Notes: a model not told the origin generated them from the sequence alone. Shown: positions 1-4,956, numbered from the stretch's first letter. The stretch: DNA of 5,035 nt from an uncultured Campylobacter sp. (GCF_938045535.1 NZ_CALIMQ010000146.1:1-5035), one strand, 5' to 3'. Numbers and translations are program-made.

Positions 1-374
1 ATCGGAGTAAATTTACGTAAACCCAAAATTTATCGTAGCGGCGTACCGTAGTCGCATATGTACTAAAATTTAGCGATAAGCGAATCCGCGATTCTAATAA
101 TACGAATTTACGCAGACGCGCCCCGCCTCTCATCAAAGCGTCATCAGAAAGCTGGCAGGCTTTGCTAGCGGGCGAAGTAATGCGCCGCGCCTTTGCAAGA
201 AGCGCGATTTTGCGATTAAGCGGTTTTTCGCGCCTCAAAAAGGACGATATATCGCGGGCTAAAATTTAAACGGAATTTTATGAGGTAAAGCGACGCTTTA
301 AATTTAAGTTGTAAATTTATCAGTTAAATTCCAAAAAATTTATGCATATTTACGTTGTGTGCCATACATGACCA

Positions 375-415
375 GTAAGGGGTCGGCGCTCAGAGTTAGC
401 GGGGCGCCCCCTTAC
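375..415. repeat. Stem-loop with perfect 8-bp outer stem
   Basis: GTAAGGGG at 375-382 is exactly complementary to CCCCTTAC at 408-415. Inside it, CGCT at 387-390 pairs with AGCG at 398-401 around a 7-base loop. A C-rich stretch follows to about 427. It is GC-rich in an AT-rich setting. There is no T-run after it, so it is not a standard intrinsic terminator on this strand. It could be a dispersed palindromic intergenic element; copy number elsewhere in the genome cannot be judged from here. Confidence 0.55.
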
Positions 416-443
416 CAACCCCCACCCGCGCGACGCTAGCGGT

Positions 444-485
444 GCGGACTACGTCCGCGTTAAATTAGAATTGCGACTGCGTCGC
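444..485. repeat. Two adjacent short perfect hairpins
   Basis: GCGGAC at 444-449 and GTCCGC at 453-458 form a 6-bp stem with a 3-base loop. GCGAC at 473-477 and GTCGC at 481-485 form a 5-bp stem with a 3-base loop. Both are short and could occur by chance in GC-rich sequence, but they follow closely on the larger hairpin at 375-415. Confidence 0.4.
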
Positions 486-620
486 ATAAAATTCCACCAA
501 TAATAAAATTCTTTCGTGCTTAAAATTTTAAAATTCCAAGCGCAAAAGAATTTTGAAATTCCAAATACGATAAAATTTAAATGGCGGCGGAATTTTAGAA
601 TTCCTATTAGCGGCTAAATT

Positions 621-685
621 TCAGAATTCTGATCGGCAGCAGAATTTCAAAATTCTGTAAATTTGAGCGAAATTCTGAAATTTCG
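621..685. repeat. Cluster of three palindromes before the CorA-like gene
   Basis: Three dyads lie within 65 bases: a perfect 12-bp palindrome TCAGAATTCTGA at 621-632; CAGAATTT at 640-647 with AAATTCTG at 650-657 (8-bp arms, 2-base centre); and CGAAATT at 668-674 with AATTTCG at 679-685 (7-bp arms, 4-base centre). All share an AGAATTCT/GAATTT core, and weaker relatives (GAATTTTGAAATTCC, GAATTTTAGAATTCC) occur at about 549-603. The position, ending about 30 bases before the start codon, would suit a regulator binding site or a leader RNA structure, but a decayed local repeat is equally possible. Confidence 0.5.
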
Positions 686-705
686 TAAATTTAAAACGAT
701 TGAAT

Positions 706-712
706 AAGGAGG
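706..712 (+). promoter_or_regulatory. Ribosome binding site fixing the start of the CorA-like gene
   Basis: AAGGAGG at 706-712 is a near-perfect anti-16S match and lies 5 bases before the TTG at 718. The longer reading from the TTG at 700 would run through this site and has no ribosome site of its own, so 718 is the better start. Confidence 0.8.
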
Positions 713-717
713 TCTCA

Positions 718-1440
718 TTGAACCCGATTACCGAAAAGCGCAGCGTTTCGGGCTACTACTACGCCGAAGATCGCGAGTATGTATACTTCGTGACGGATGC
801 GCCGCGCGAGCAAAACTACCGCTTTATTTTTGATTCGGGCGCGATCTATTCGCAAGATGACGCGGACGGCGAGGTGCGACCTAGCAGCGAGGCGGAGTTT
901 TTCGCAGTCGTTAAAAAGATCCTCGCGCAGTACCGCGATAAAATTTTAGAGCACTCCGCAGAGCTTGAAAATTACGAAAAGATCTACACGCGGCGCGGCG
1001 ATTTTTCAAATTTTATGAAAAGGCATTCGGCTTTAAAATACGAAATCCGCAAATTTCAAAACAAAATTTCGCATTTTTACGAGGCGCTTCTCATCTGCGC
1101 AAATGAGCAGCCGGCGCTGAAAAAGCAGCTGAAAAACTACGCCTACGAAGCGGGCGTTTTTAAAGGCGTGATGAGCGAATATGCCGTCAGGATCGAGGAT
1201 ATCTATCAGTTCATCCAAGGCCTCAAAAACGACAAAATTAGCCGCAACATCTACATTCTCACGATCATCTCGTCGCTACTTTTGCCGCTAAATTTCATCA
1301 CGAGCTTTTTCGGGATGAACACGACGGGGCTGTTTTTAAGCGGCTCGGCGCACGGCACGCTCATCGTGACGCTTGCGATGTGCGTGATTTTCGCGGCGAT
1401 GGTCGGCTTTCTTATGCTCTACGCCAAAAAACGAAACTAA
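718..1440 (+). CDS. Short CorA-family divalent cation (Mg2+) transporter
   Basis: Predicted inner-membrane channel-type transporter for magnesium or a related divalent ion. The 240-residue product starts at TTG 718 behind AAGGAGG. Residues 1-175 are hydrophilic and mostly helical, rich in Lys/Glu/Tyr, matching the cytoplasmic part and long stalk helix of CorA. A hydrophobic segment at about 178-197 ends in the family signature GMN at 199-201, followed by a short loop and a second hydrophobic segment at about 213-234, with a basic tail (AKKRN). Two C-terminal membrane helices bracketing GMN are the defining CorA layout. Well-known CorA proteins are about 315-350 residues, so the N-terminal domain is shortened; no frameshift is evident, and it is probably a compact subtype. 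The exact ion is not shown by sequence. The next gene begins 17 bases downstream and is probably co-transcribed. Confidence 0.85.
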   Translation: MNPITEKRSVSGYYYAEDREYVYFVTDAPREQNYRFIFDSGAIYSQDDADGEVRPSSEAEFFAVVKKILAQYRDKILEHSAELENYEKIYTRRGDFSNFMKRHSALKYEIRKFQNKISHFYEALLICANEQPALKKQLKNYAYEAGVFKGVMSEYAVRIEDIYQFIQGLKNDKISRNIYILTIISSLLLPLNFITSFFGMNTTGLFLSGSAHGTLIVTLAMCVIFAAMVGFLMLYAKKRN

Positions 1441-1457
1441 AGCGGAGGAGTTAAATT

Positions 1458-1871
1458 TTGAATAAAAACGAGCTTAAAAATATCCTGGGCGGATACCTCG
1501 GCAGGGAGATTGCGGGCGATTTTAGAGTGCTGAAAGAGCATGAGATCGCGCGCTGCAACGACGCGGCGAAATTTCCTTTTGAGGGCGATAGTGGGCTGCT
1601 GCGCGAGTTTTGTATCTTTGCAGACGGCGGCACCGGCGATCTTTGGCTGCTAAGCTCTGGCGGCGAGATCGCGTTTTACGACCATGATCTGGAGTTTTTG
1701 TCCGAAGCAAATTTGAAAAAATTCGATCTAAATCTTGCGGGCTGGCTAAAGATCGCCGAGCTTTTTTGCAAATTTGAAGCCCTTGGCGACCCGAGCGCCG
1801 CGCAAAAGGCGGAGTTTAAGCAAAGCGTAGCTAAAATTTGCCCGCAAATTTTAGAAATTTGGGAAATTTAG
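1458..1871 (+). CDS. Small hypothetical protein, possibly SMI1/KNR4 (SUKH)-like
   Basis: A 137-residue soluble protein starting at TTG 1458; GGAGGAG at 1444-1450 lies 7 bases before it and there is no competing start. No signal peptide or membrane segment is seen. The central part, FADGGTGDLWLL at 54-65 followed by GGEIAFYDHD at 68-77, resembles the core of SMI1/KNR4 (SUKH) domains, where a D/N-G-x-G-D strand precedes a strand ending in Y/F-D-H-D/E. The length also suits a single SUKH domain. In other bacteria such proteins are often immunity proteins to contact-dependent or polymorphic toxins, but no toxin gene is visible here and the role may be different. The family call is by eye. It lies 17 bases after the CorA-like gene, and its stop codon is inside the stem-loop at 1864-1895. 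Confidence 0.8.
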   Translation: MNKNELKNILGGYLGREIAGDFRVLKEHEIARCNDAAKFPFEGDSGLLREFCIFADGGTGDLWLLSSGGEIAFYDHDLEFLSEANLKKFDLNLAGWLKIAELFCKFEALGDPSAAQKAEFKQSVAKICPQILEIWEI

Positions 1872-1895
1872 GCGCTACTTGGGGCGCCTAAATTT
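1864..1895 (+). terminator. Perfect 12-bp stem-loop, possible terminator or attenuator
   Basis: AAATTTAGGCGC at 1864-1875 is exactly complementary to 1884-1895, with an 8-base loop (TACTTGGG). The stem contains the TAG stop of the preceding gene (1869-1871) and ends 11 bases before the AGGAGG of ogt. The RNA end would be only UUU, without a long U-run, so termination could be partial and allow read-through into ogt. Confidence 0.5.
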
Positions 1896-1916
1896 AATCG
1901 CAAAATAGGAGGAGCG

Positions 1917-2780
1917 ATGAAATTTATATCTTATTACGACTCGCCGCTTGGCAAAATCACGCTCGCGGGCGATGAGACGGGGCTTTGCGGGCTATGGTTC
2001 GAGGGTGAGAAATACTACGCACATGCCCTCGCTGCGAGCGGCGCGGATAAAAAGCAGAGCAGCGTCGATCTGCTCGCAAAAGAGCGGCACGCCGCGAGCG
2101 AAACACAGCGCGATTTTGCGGCGTTGAAAAAGAGCGATTTCGCGGCAAAATCGACGAGCGGCGCAGATGAAAAGTACAACACGCGTGATTTCGCAGCAGA
2201 AGTTACGAGCGGCGCGGACGTAAAATTCTGCGCGAGCACACTTATAGCGAGCGAAAAATTCTGTGAGCGCGATTTTGCGGCTCAGGATGCGAGCAAAAAA
2301 TCTTACGCGACCGACCTTTCGGCGCAAAGCGCGGGTGAAAAATTCTGCGCGAACGAGCAAGGCGGCTACTTCGAGGAGAAAAATCTGGCCGTTTTCGATC
2401 AAACTAGGCGCTGGCTCGATCTGTATTTTAGCGGACGCGAGCCCGGTTTTACGCCCGCTCTAAATCCCGTGGGCTCGGCATTTAGGCGCGCCGTGTGGGA
2501 AATTTTGCTTAAAATTCCATACGGCAAAACCACGACCTACGGGCAGATCGCGCGCGAAATCGCCGCGGCACGCGGGCTAGCGAAGATGTCTGCGCAAGCC
2601 GTGGGCGGCGCCGTGGGACACAACGAAATCTCGATCATCATCCCCTGCCACCGCGTCATAGGCGCGCACGGCAACCTCACGGGCTACGCGGGCGGCATCG
2701 ATAGAAAAATAAAGCTGCTGCAGCCAGGGGGCGTCGATATGCGAGGGCTTTTCGCGCCCGCGAAAGGTACCGCTTTATGA
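1917..2780 (+). CDS. ogt: Methylated-DNA--[protein]-cysteine S-methyltransferase with repeat insertion
   Basis: Suicide DNA repair enzyme that transfers the methyl group from O6-methylguanine (and O4-methylthymine) in DNA to its own cysteine. The start is ATG 1917, 4 bases after AGGAGG at 1907-1912. Residues 1-38 are the start of the N-terminal domain (SPLGKITLAG, GLWFEGEKYY). Residues 156-287 give the rest: LAVFDQTRRWLDLYFSG, the helix-turn-helix region GSAFRRAVWEILLKIPYGKT (from 186) and SAQAVGGAVGHN, then PCHR at 243-246 with acceptor Cys244, and a typical end ending in KGTAL. All catalytic and DNA-binding features appear intact. The usual length is about 160-180 residues; here it is 287, because residues about 39-154 are an Ala/Ser/Asp/Lys-rich degenerate repeat absent from the family. 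The reading frame is open throughout, so the insertion is in frame. Whether the long form is active is unknown. Confidence 0.92.
   Translation: MKFISYYDSPLGKITLAGDETGLCGLWFEGEKYYAHALAASGADKKQSSVDLLAKERHAASETQRDFAALKKSDFAAKSTSGADEKYNTRDFAAEVTSGADVKFCASTLIASEKFCERDFAAQDASKKSYATDLSAQSAGEKFCANEQGGYFEEKNLAVFDQTRRWLDLYFSGREPGFTPALNPVGSAFRRAVWEILLKIPYGKTTTYGQIAREIAAARGLAKMSAQAVGGAVGHNEISIIIPCHRVIGAHGNLTGYAGGIDRKIKLLQPGGVDMRGLFAPAKGTAL
2109..2348 (+). repeat. Degenerate in-frame repeat array inside ogt (51-bp units)
   Basis: The clearest units are two adjacent 51-bp copies, 2133-2183 and 2184-2234, encoding SDFAAKSTSGADEKYNT and RDFAAEVTSGADVKFCA. The heptad-like word RDFAA/SDFAA recurs at residues 65, 73, 90 and 118 (DNA GCGATTTYGCGGC, starting at 2110, 2134, 2185, 2269). 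SGAD recurs at residues 41, 81 and 98, and KFC at 103, 114 and 142. Spacings of 24, 51 and 84 bases suggest tandem duplication followed by deletions and drift, all keeping frame. Confidence 0.8.
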
Positions 2781-3043
2781 GCGGCGCGGCAAAATTTGAA
2801 AGATCGCAAAATTTTAATGCTCGCGCGCAAAAGTGCGATAAAATTTGAATACTTAAATTTAGACGCTGCACAGCGCATCGCTTGCAAATCGAAGGCGAGC
2901 GGCGATTTTAAACGATTACACCGCGCGCAGGACGGCGATCATTAAATTTAAAGCCGAAGCAGGCACGCTTTGAAATTTTAAATTTTTCCGCCGCGTAAAA
3001 ATTAAAATTTTATGCCGAGATGCCGACCTTAGCGGCGTAAAAT
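2781..3043. other. Non-coding spacer between convergent ogt and hchA
   Basis: This spacer lies between the two converging genes and contains AAATTT-type words but no convincing gene. A 23-codon ORF starts at ATG 2777, overlapping the ogt stop as ATGA, and ends at 2848; it resembles nothing I know and may be the remnant of a translationally coupled gene or chance. A weak 6-bp pairing (2989-2994 with 3032-3037) has a 37-base loop and no T-run, so I do not call a terminator. Confidence 0.55.
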
Positions 3044-3887
3044 TTACAGCGACTCTAAAAGCGTTTTAGCCGCCAGTTTGCCGAGATTATTGGCCGCTAG
3101 CGGACTATCGCCCGAGAGCAGGTTGCGGTCTTTGTGCACGGCGCCGTCGATACCTTCGTTTAGGATTTTCATCCCAAGTTTTGCTAGCCGCGAGCCCATA
3201 TACCAGCGCAGATGGCCCGGCATGTAGCCAATACCCGGCGAGGTGCGGTCAATGACGTCGGGCAGCAGCACGAGCTCGTAGCCTTCGAACAAAAACTTAT
3301 CCTCGTCAAGCGCCGCGGCTAGCAGCCCGGCTGGGCCGTGGCAGATCGTGATGATGTATTTGCCCTGCTCATGAAACCATTTTAGCGCGGCCTTTACGTC
3401 GCGACTCTCGTCAAGCCCGATCAGCGCGCCGTGACCGCCCGGGATATATAGCGCAAAATACTCGTCAAATCCCTTCTTTACGATATCAGCGAGCTTTTTA
3501 GGCTATTTAAATTTAGTCGCGTAGCTCTCAAAAAAAGCCCTTGAGCCGCTCGTCCTTCGCAGGCATCGCCCAAAACTCGAATTTTACGGGATTTCCAGAG
3601 AGCGTCGCGATCTCGAAGTCCCAGCCCGCCTGCGCCAGATGATACATCGGCACGAGCGTCTCGACAGGGTGGTTGCCAGTGGAGAAAAAGGTTCCGTTGT
3701 CCATCAGCAAATACCGCTCGTCAGCCGCGATGATGAGGATTTTTTTATCGCCGTCGTATTTTTTCTCGTAATTAAAATCCGCCAGATCGCTCACGGGCGC
3801 CGTGAACTGCAACAGCGAAAACGGCGACGGGAAAAACGCGCCGTGCTCGGCGATATCGGGAGTCGGGAGTTTTGATAGTTCATTCAT
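3044..3887 (-). pseudogene. hchA: Broken Hsp31 / glyoxalase III (DJ-1 superfamily)
   Basis: Intact homologues convert methylglyoxal to lactate without cofactor and act as a holding chaperone or deglycase. The N-terminal piece (ATG 3887, residues 1-119) carries DIAEHGAFFPS, IIAADERYLLMDNG, STGNHPVETLVP and KFEFWAMP. It ends at a TGA created by a T7 run on the coding strand (3530-3536 on plus). Removing one T continues the family sequence for eight residues to an in-frame TAG at 3503-3505, where homologues read on into PKKLADI. After it come PGGHGALIGL, the nucleophile motif ICHGPA (Cys about 182 of the repaired protein), LLPD and GYMPGHL, then HKDRNLLSGDSPLAAN, to the stop at 3044. The repaired length is about 280 residues, matching E. 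coli HchA (about 283), so only two point lesions break it. Sequencing error is less likely because two independent lesions are needed. AAGGA at 3892-3896 and a TATAAT box remain. Confidence 0.9.
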
Positions 3888-3891
3888 TTTG

Positions 3892-3922
3892 TCCTTTTTT
3901 ATTGATTTGAGTCCGGATTATA
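3892..3922 (-). promoter_or_regulatory. Promoter -10 box and ribosome site for hchA
   Basis: On the minus strand a perfect TATAAT lies at 3922-3917, about 30 bases before the ATG at 3887, and AAGGA at 3896-3892 is 4 bases before that ATG. No good -35 is seen at 17 bp; TTGCTG lies 19 bp upstream. A lone strong -10 in AT-rich sequence is normal for Campylobacter sigma-70 promoters. Its preservation suggests hchA was inactivated recently. Confidence 0.55.
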
Positions 3923-3929
3923 TGCAGTT

Positions 3930-4082
3930 TTAGTTAATATTCAGCAATGCTTTATGCCTTAAATTTGGCTTTATTTTGTCTTTTGCTTTCGGACTTAGGG
4001 TAAATCTACCCGCATCCTGAGGATAAATTTGGCTTGCGAGTTTAAATATCGGATCGGTGAGCGCGTTAAATTTGCTAGGCAT
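3930..4082 (-). CDS. Possible small protein (50 residues), unknown
   Basis: A minus-strand ORF from ATG 4082 to TAA at 3930-3932 encodes a basic 50-residue protein beginning MPSKFNALTDPIFKLASQ and ending in RHKALLNIN. It has no membrane segment or signal peptide, and I do not recognise it. The composition (mixed Lys, Pro, Asp, Gln and hydrophobics) looks protein-like and there is only one usable start, as a stop lies four codons upstream. Against it, there is no clear ribosome site before the ATG, only the A-rich GCATATAAAA. It lies directly upstream of the hchA promoter in the same direction, so it could be a small partner gene or the remnant of a longer one. Real gene and relic are both possible. 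Confidence 0.35.
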   Translation of the reverse strand: MPSKFNALTDPIFKLASQIYPQDAGRFTLSPKAKDKIKPNLRHKALLNIN

Positions 4083-4134
4083 TTTTATATGCTTTTAAAA
4101 AACGGCGTCGCATTTTTCGCGAAGGAGCTTAAAT

Positions 4135-4242
4135 TTGACTAAAATTAGCGACCAAATTTGCCTTTTTGGGTCAAAATTTACGATAGCTAAAATCTATAAG
4201 CGGTGCCGAAACGGGCGCGAAAGCCTGCAGCGAAAAAACTAA
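4135..4242 (+). CDS. Possible small ORF (35 residues) with good ribosome site
   Basis: AAGGAG at 4122-4127 precedes a TTG at 4135 by 7 bases, the same arrangement as the 137-residue gene at 1458, and the frame stays open to TAA at 4240-4242. The product is short and basic (begins MTKISDQICLFGSK, ends in ESLQRKN), with no recognisable family. It is oriented away from the small ORF at 3930-4082. The ribosome site is the only real support; it may equally be the surviving 5' end of a lost gene. Confidence 0.25.
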   Translation: MTKISDQICLFGSKFTIAKIYKRCRNGRESLQRKN

Positions 4243-4551
4243 TAGGCGGCGTCGCATCTGCTTCGTAAAACTGCGGCGGGGTTGATTGCCAAGGAGCCCG
4301 CTTAAATTAGCGTTTTAAACCGCCGCGCAAAAAAGATGAATTTTATCTTTCCACGTATGATGATTTGCGCCGCATCTACAAGCAAATAAAGCTCGCAGGC
4401 TCTTAGCGATCGGTAGCGCTGCCGCTACCGCCGCTTAAACCTGCGCGGATCTAAAAATTTTATAAATTAAAATTCCATGTCGCGGACAATTCAAAATTTC
4501 GCGCTTCAAACGATCCGCAAATTCCGTGCTTCAGGCTGCGGCGATTAGGCC
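4243..4551. other. Non-coding stretch with a gene-like fragment
   Basis: No complete gene is visible. One plus-strand frame, 4311-4406, reads as a plausible protein C-terminus (KKDEFYLSTYDDLRRIYKQI ahead of a TAG at 4404-4406), but it has no start codon and a stop sits immediately upstream at 4308-4310. It may be the end of a decayed gene. Its last bases run into the hairpin at 4394-4445. The rest is AAATTT-rich with scattered stops in all frames. Confidence 0.45.
4394..4445. repeat. Large three-part imperfect hairpin
   Basis: Nested complementary blocks: CGCAGG 4394-4399 with CCTGCG 4440-4445; AGCG 4405-4408 with CGCT 4432-4435; and CGGTAGCG 4411-4418 with CGCTACCG 4423-4430 around a 4-base loop (CTGC). 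In all 18 base pairs form, with small internal loops of 5x4 and 2x1. No T-run follows, so it is not a typical terminator. It may be a palindromic intergenic element or part of a structured RNA. Confidence 0.65.
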
Positions 4552-4849
4552 TTAGCACTCCCAGCGGTGCTTTTTCATATGGACGCGCTCGCCTCTAAAT
4601 TCCACGCCTTCGGCCTCTAGCAGTTCACGCTAAGCCTAAAAGCTCGCCGCCAAGGTGCCTGCGTGGTTTACGACGCGGTGGCACGGGTAATCGCCGTAGA
4701 GCACGCTTGCGAGAGCACGCGCCCCACGAGCCGCGAGCAAGCGGGCAGCCCGATCAGGCGTGCGATCTGTCCGTAGCTAGCGACCCTGCTTGCGGGAATC
4801 TCCTCCACAAGGGTAAAATTTCATAGATCAAATTTTGCGTCAAAACCAT
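4552..4849 (-). pseudogene. Decayed short MGMT/Atl1-type DNA alkyltransferase-like gene
   Basis: Three minus-strand frames together rebuild a protein of about 99 residues of the short MGMT-like family (DNA-binding domain only; COG3695-like). Frame one (ATG 4849) gives TQNLIYEIL; after a shift near 4811-4816 frame two gives LVEEIPASRVASYGQIARLIGLPA then RLVGRVLSQA. After a shift near 4704-4706 frame three gives LYGDYPCHRVVNHAGTLAASF, two TAG codons (4636-4638 and 4630-4632), then RELLEAEGVEF and the end MKKHRWEC with TAA at 4552-4554. The helix-turn-helix region and PCHR active-site motif are clear; Atl proteins proper have Trp in place of this Cys. With two frameshifts and two stops it cannot be functional. 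It is distinct from the intact ogt at 1917 and much more decayed than the hchA pseudogene. Confidence 0.85.
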
Positions 4850-4855
4850 GGCGCG

Positions 4856-4861
4856 ATTATA
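4856..4861 (-). promoter_or_regulatory. TATAAT box before the decayed alkyltransferase gene
   Basis: A perfect TATAAT on the minus strand (4861-4856) lies only 6 bases before the ATG at 4849. Transcription would then start at about the start codon, giving a leaderless message, or the true start was elsewhere. No ribosome site is seen. It could also be chance in AT-rich sequence. Confidence 0.35.
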
Positions 4862-4874
4862 CTCTTTCGCGTTT

Positions 4875-4892
4875 AAATTTAGACCTAAATTT
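4875..4892. repeat. 18-bp palindrome between divergent promoters
   Basis: AAATTTAG at 4875-4882 and CTAAATTT at 4885-4892 are perfect arms around a 2-base centre (AC). It lies between the minus TATAAT at 4856-4861 and the plus TATAAT at 4918-4923, an operator-like position. Because AAATTT is so common in this genome, chance is a serious alternative. Confidence 0.4.
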
Positions 4893-4903
4893 AGCCGCTT
4901 TGC

Positions 4904-4940
4904 AGCGCTAAATTCGATATAATTTCTAAAATTTAGCGCT
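4904..4940 (+). promoter_or_regulatory. -10 box framed by an 11-bp inverted repeat
   Basis: TATAAT at 4918-4923 lies about 34 bases before the GTG start at 4957 and is probably the -10 box of that gene. It sits inside a perfect inverted repeat, AGCGCTAAATT at 4904-4914 and AATTTAGCGCT at 4930-4940 (15-base gap). The arrangement would suit a repressor covering the promoter; the right arm would also fall at or just after the transcription start. Confidence 0.5.
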
Positions 4941-4956
4941 TTAAAAGGAGCGAGCT

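Larger units (their letters stand above)
1..699. other. Gene-poor upstream region with hairpins and palindromes
   Basis: No convincing gene is visible. Both strands are open over the first ~265 bases: plus strand from 39 to a stop at 267-269, minus strand from 265 to the window edge. Neither frame has a ribosome site before a usable start, and neither translation resembles a family I know. A 23-codon ORF at 368-439 lies across the hairpin at 375-415 and is probably incidental. From about 485 to 700 the sequence is dominated by variants of AAATTT, AAAATTCC and GAATTT, with several short dyads listed separately. I see no clear TATAAT box for the downstream transporter; TAAAAT at 571-576 is the nearest weak candidate. 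Confidence 0.6.

Noticed and set aside
368..439. 23-codon ORF starting at ATG 368
   Set aside because: It consists largely of the hairpin sequence and its C-rich tail, is Pro-rich and has no ribosome site.
700..717. TTG at 700 as the start of the CorA-like protein
   Set aside because: It has no upstream ribosome site and would translate through the AAGGAGG at 706-712, which is perfectly placed for the TTG at 718.
1033..1218. Minus-strand ORF of 61 residues within the CorA-like gene
   Set aside because: It lies opposite a clear family match and shows no family features or ribosome site.
2109..2348. CRISPR array or mobile element in the ogt repeat region
   Set aside because: Units are degenerate, unevenly spaced (24, 51, 84 bases), keep the reading frame and lack spacers or terminal inverted repeats.
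1992..2402. Minus-strand ORF of 136 residues (and overlapping 74- and 63-residue frames) opposite ogt
   Set aside because: It mirrors the repeat insertion, whose biased composition leaves several antisense frames open; the repeats show Cys/Arg/Phe/Ala-rich low complexity and no start signals.
2263..2463. Plus-strand 66-residue ORF inside ogt
   Set aside because: Out-of-frame reading of the repeat and following conserved region; Arg-rich and without a ribosome site.
2677..2887. Two minus-strand ORFs of 64 and 67 residues across the ogt end
   Set aside because: They overlap the conserved ogt C-terminus, have no ribosome site and resemble no family.
3503..3536. Programmed frameshifting or stop read-through in hchA
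   Set aside because: Both a homopolymer shift and amber read-through would be needed within 25 bases, and Hsp31 family members are not known to use either; pseudogene is simpler.
3639..3875. Plus-strand 78-residue ORF opposite hchA
   Set aside because: Antisense shadow of conserved Hsp31 sequence.
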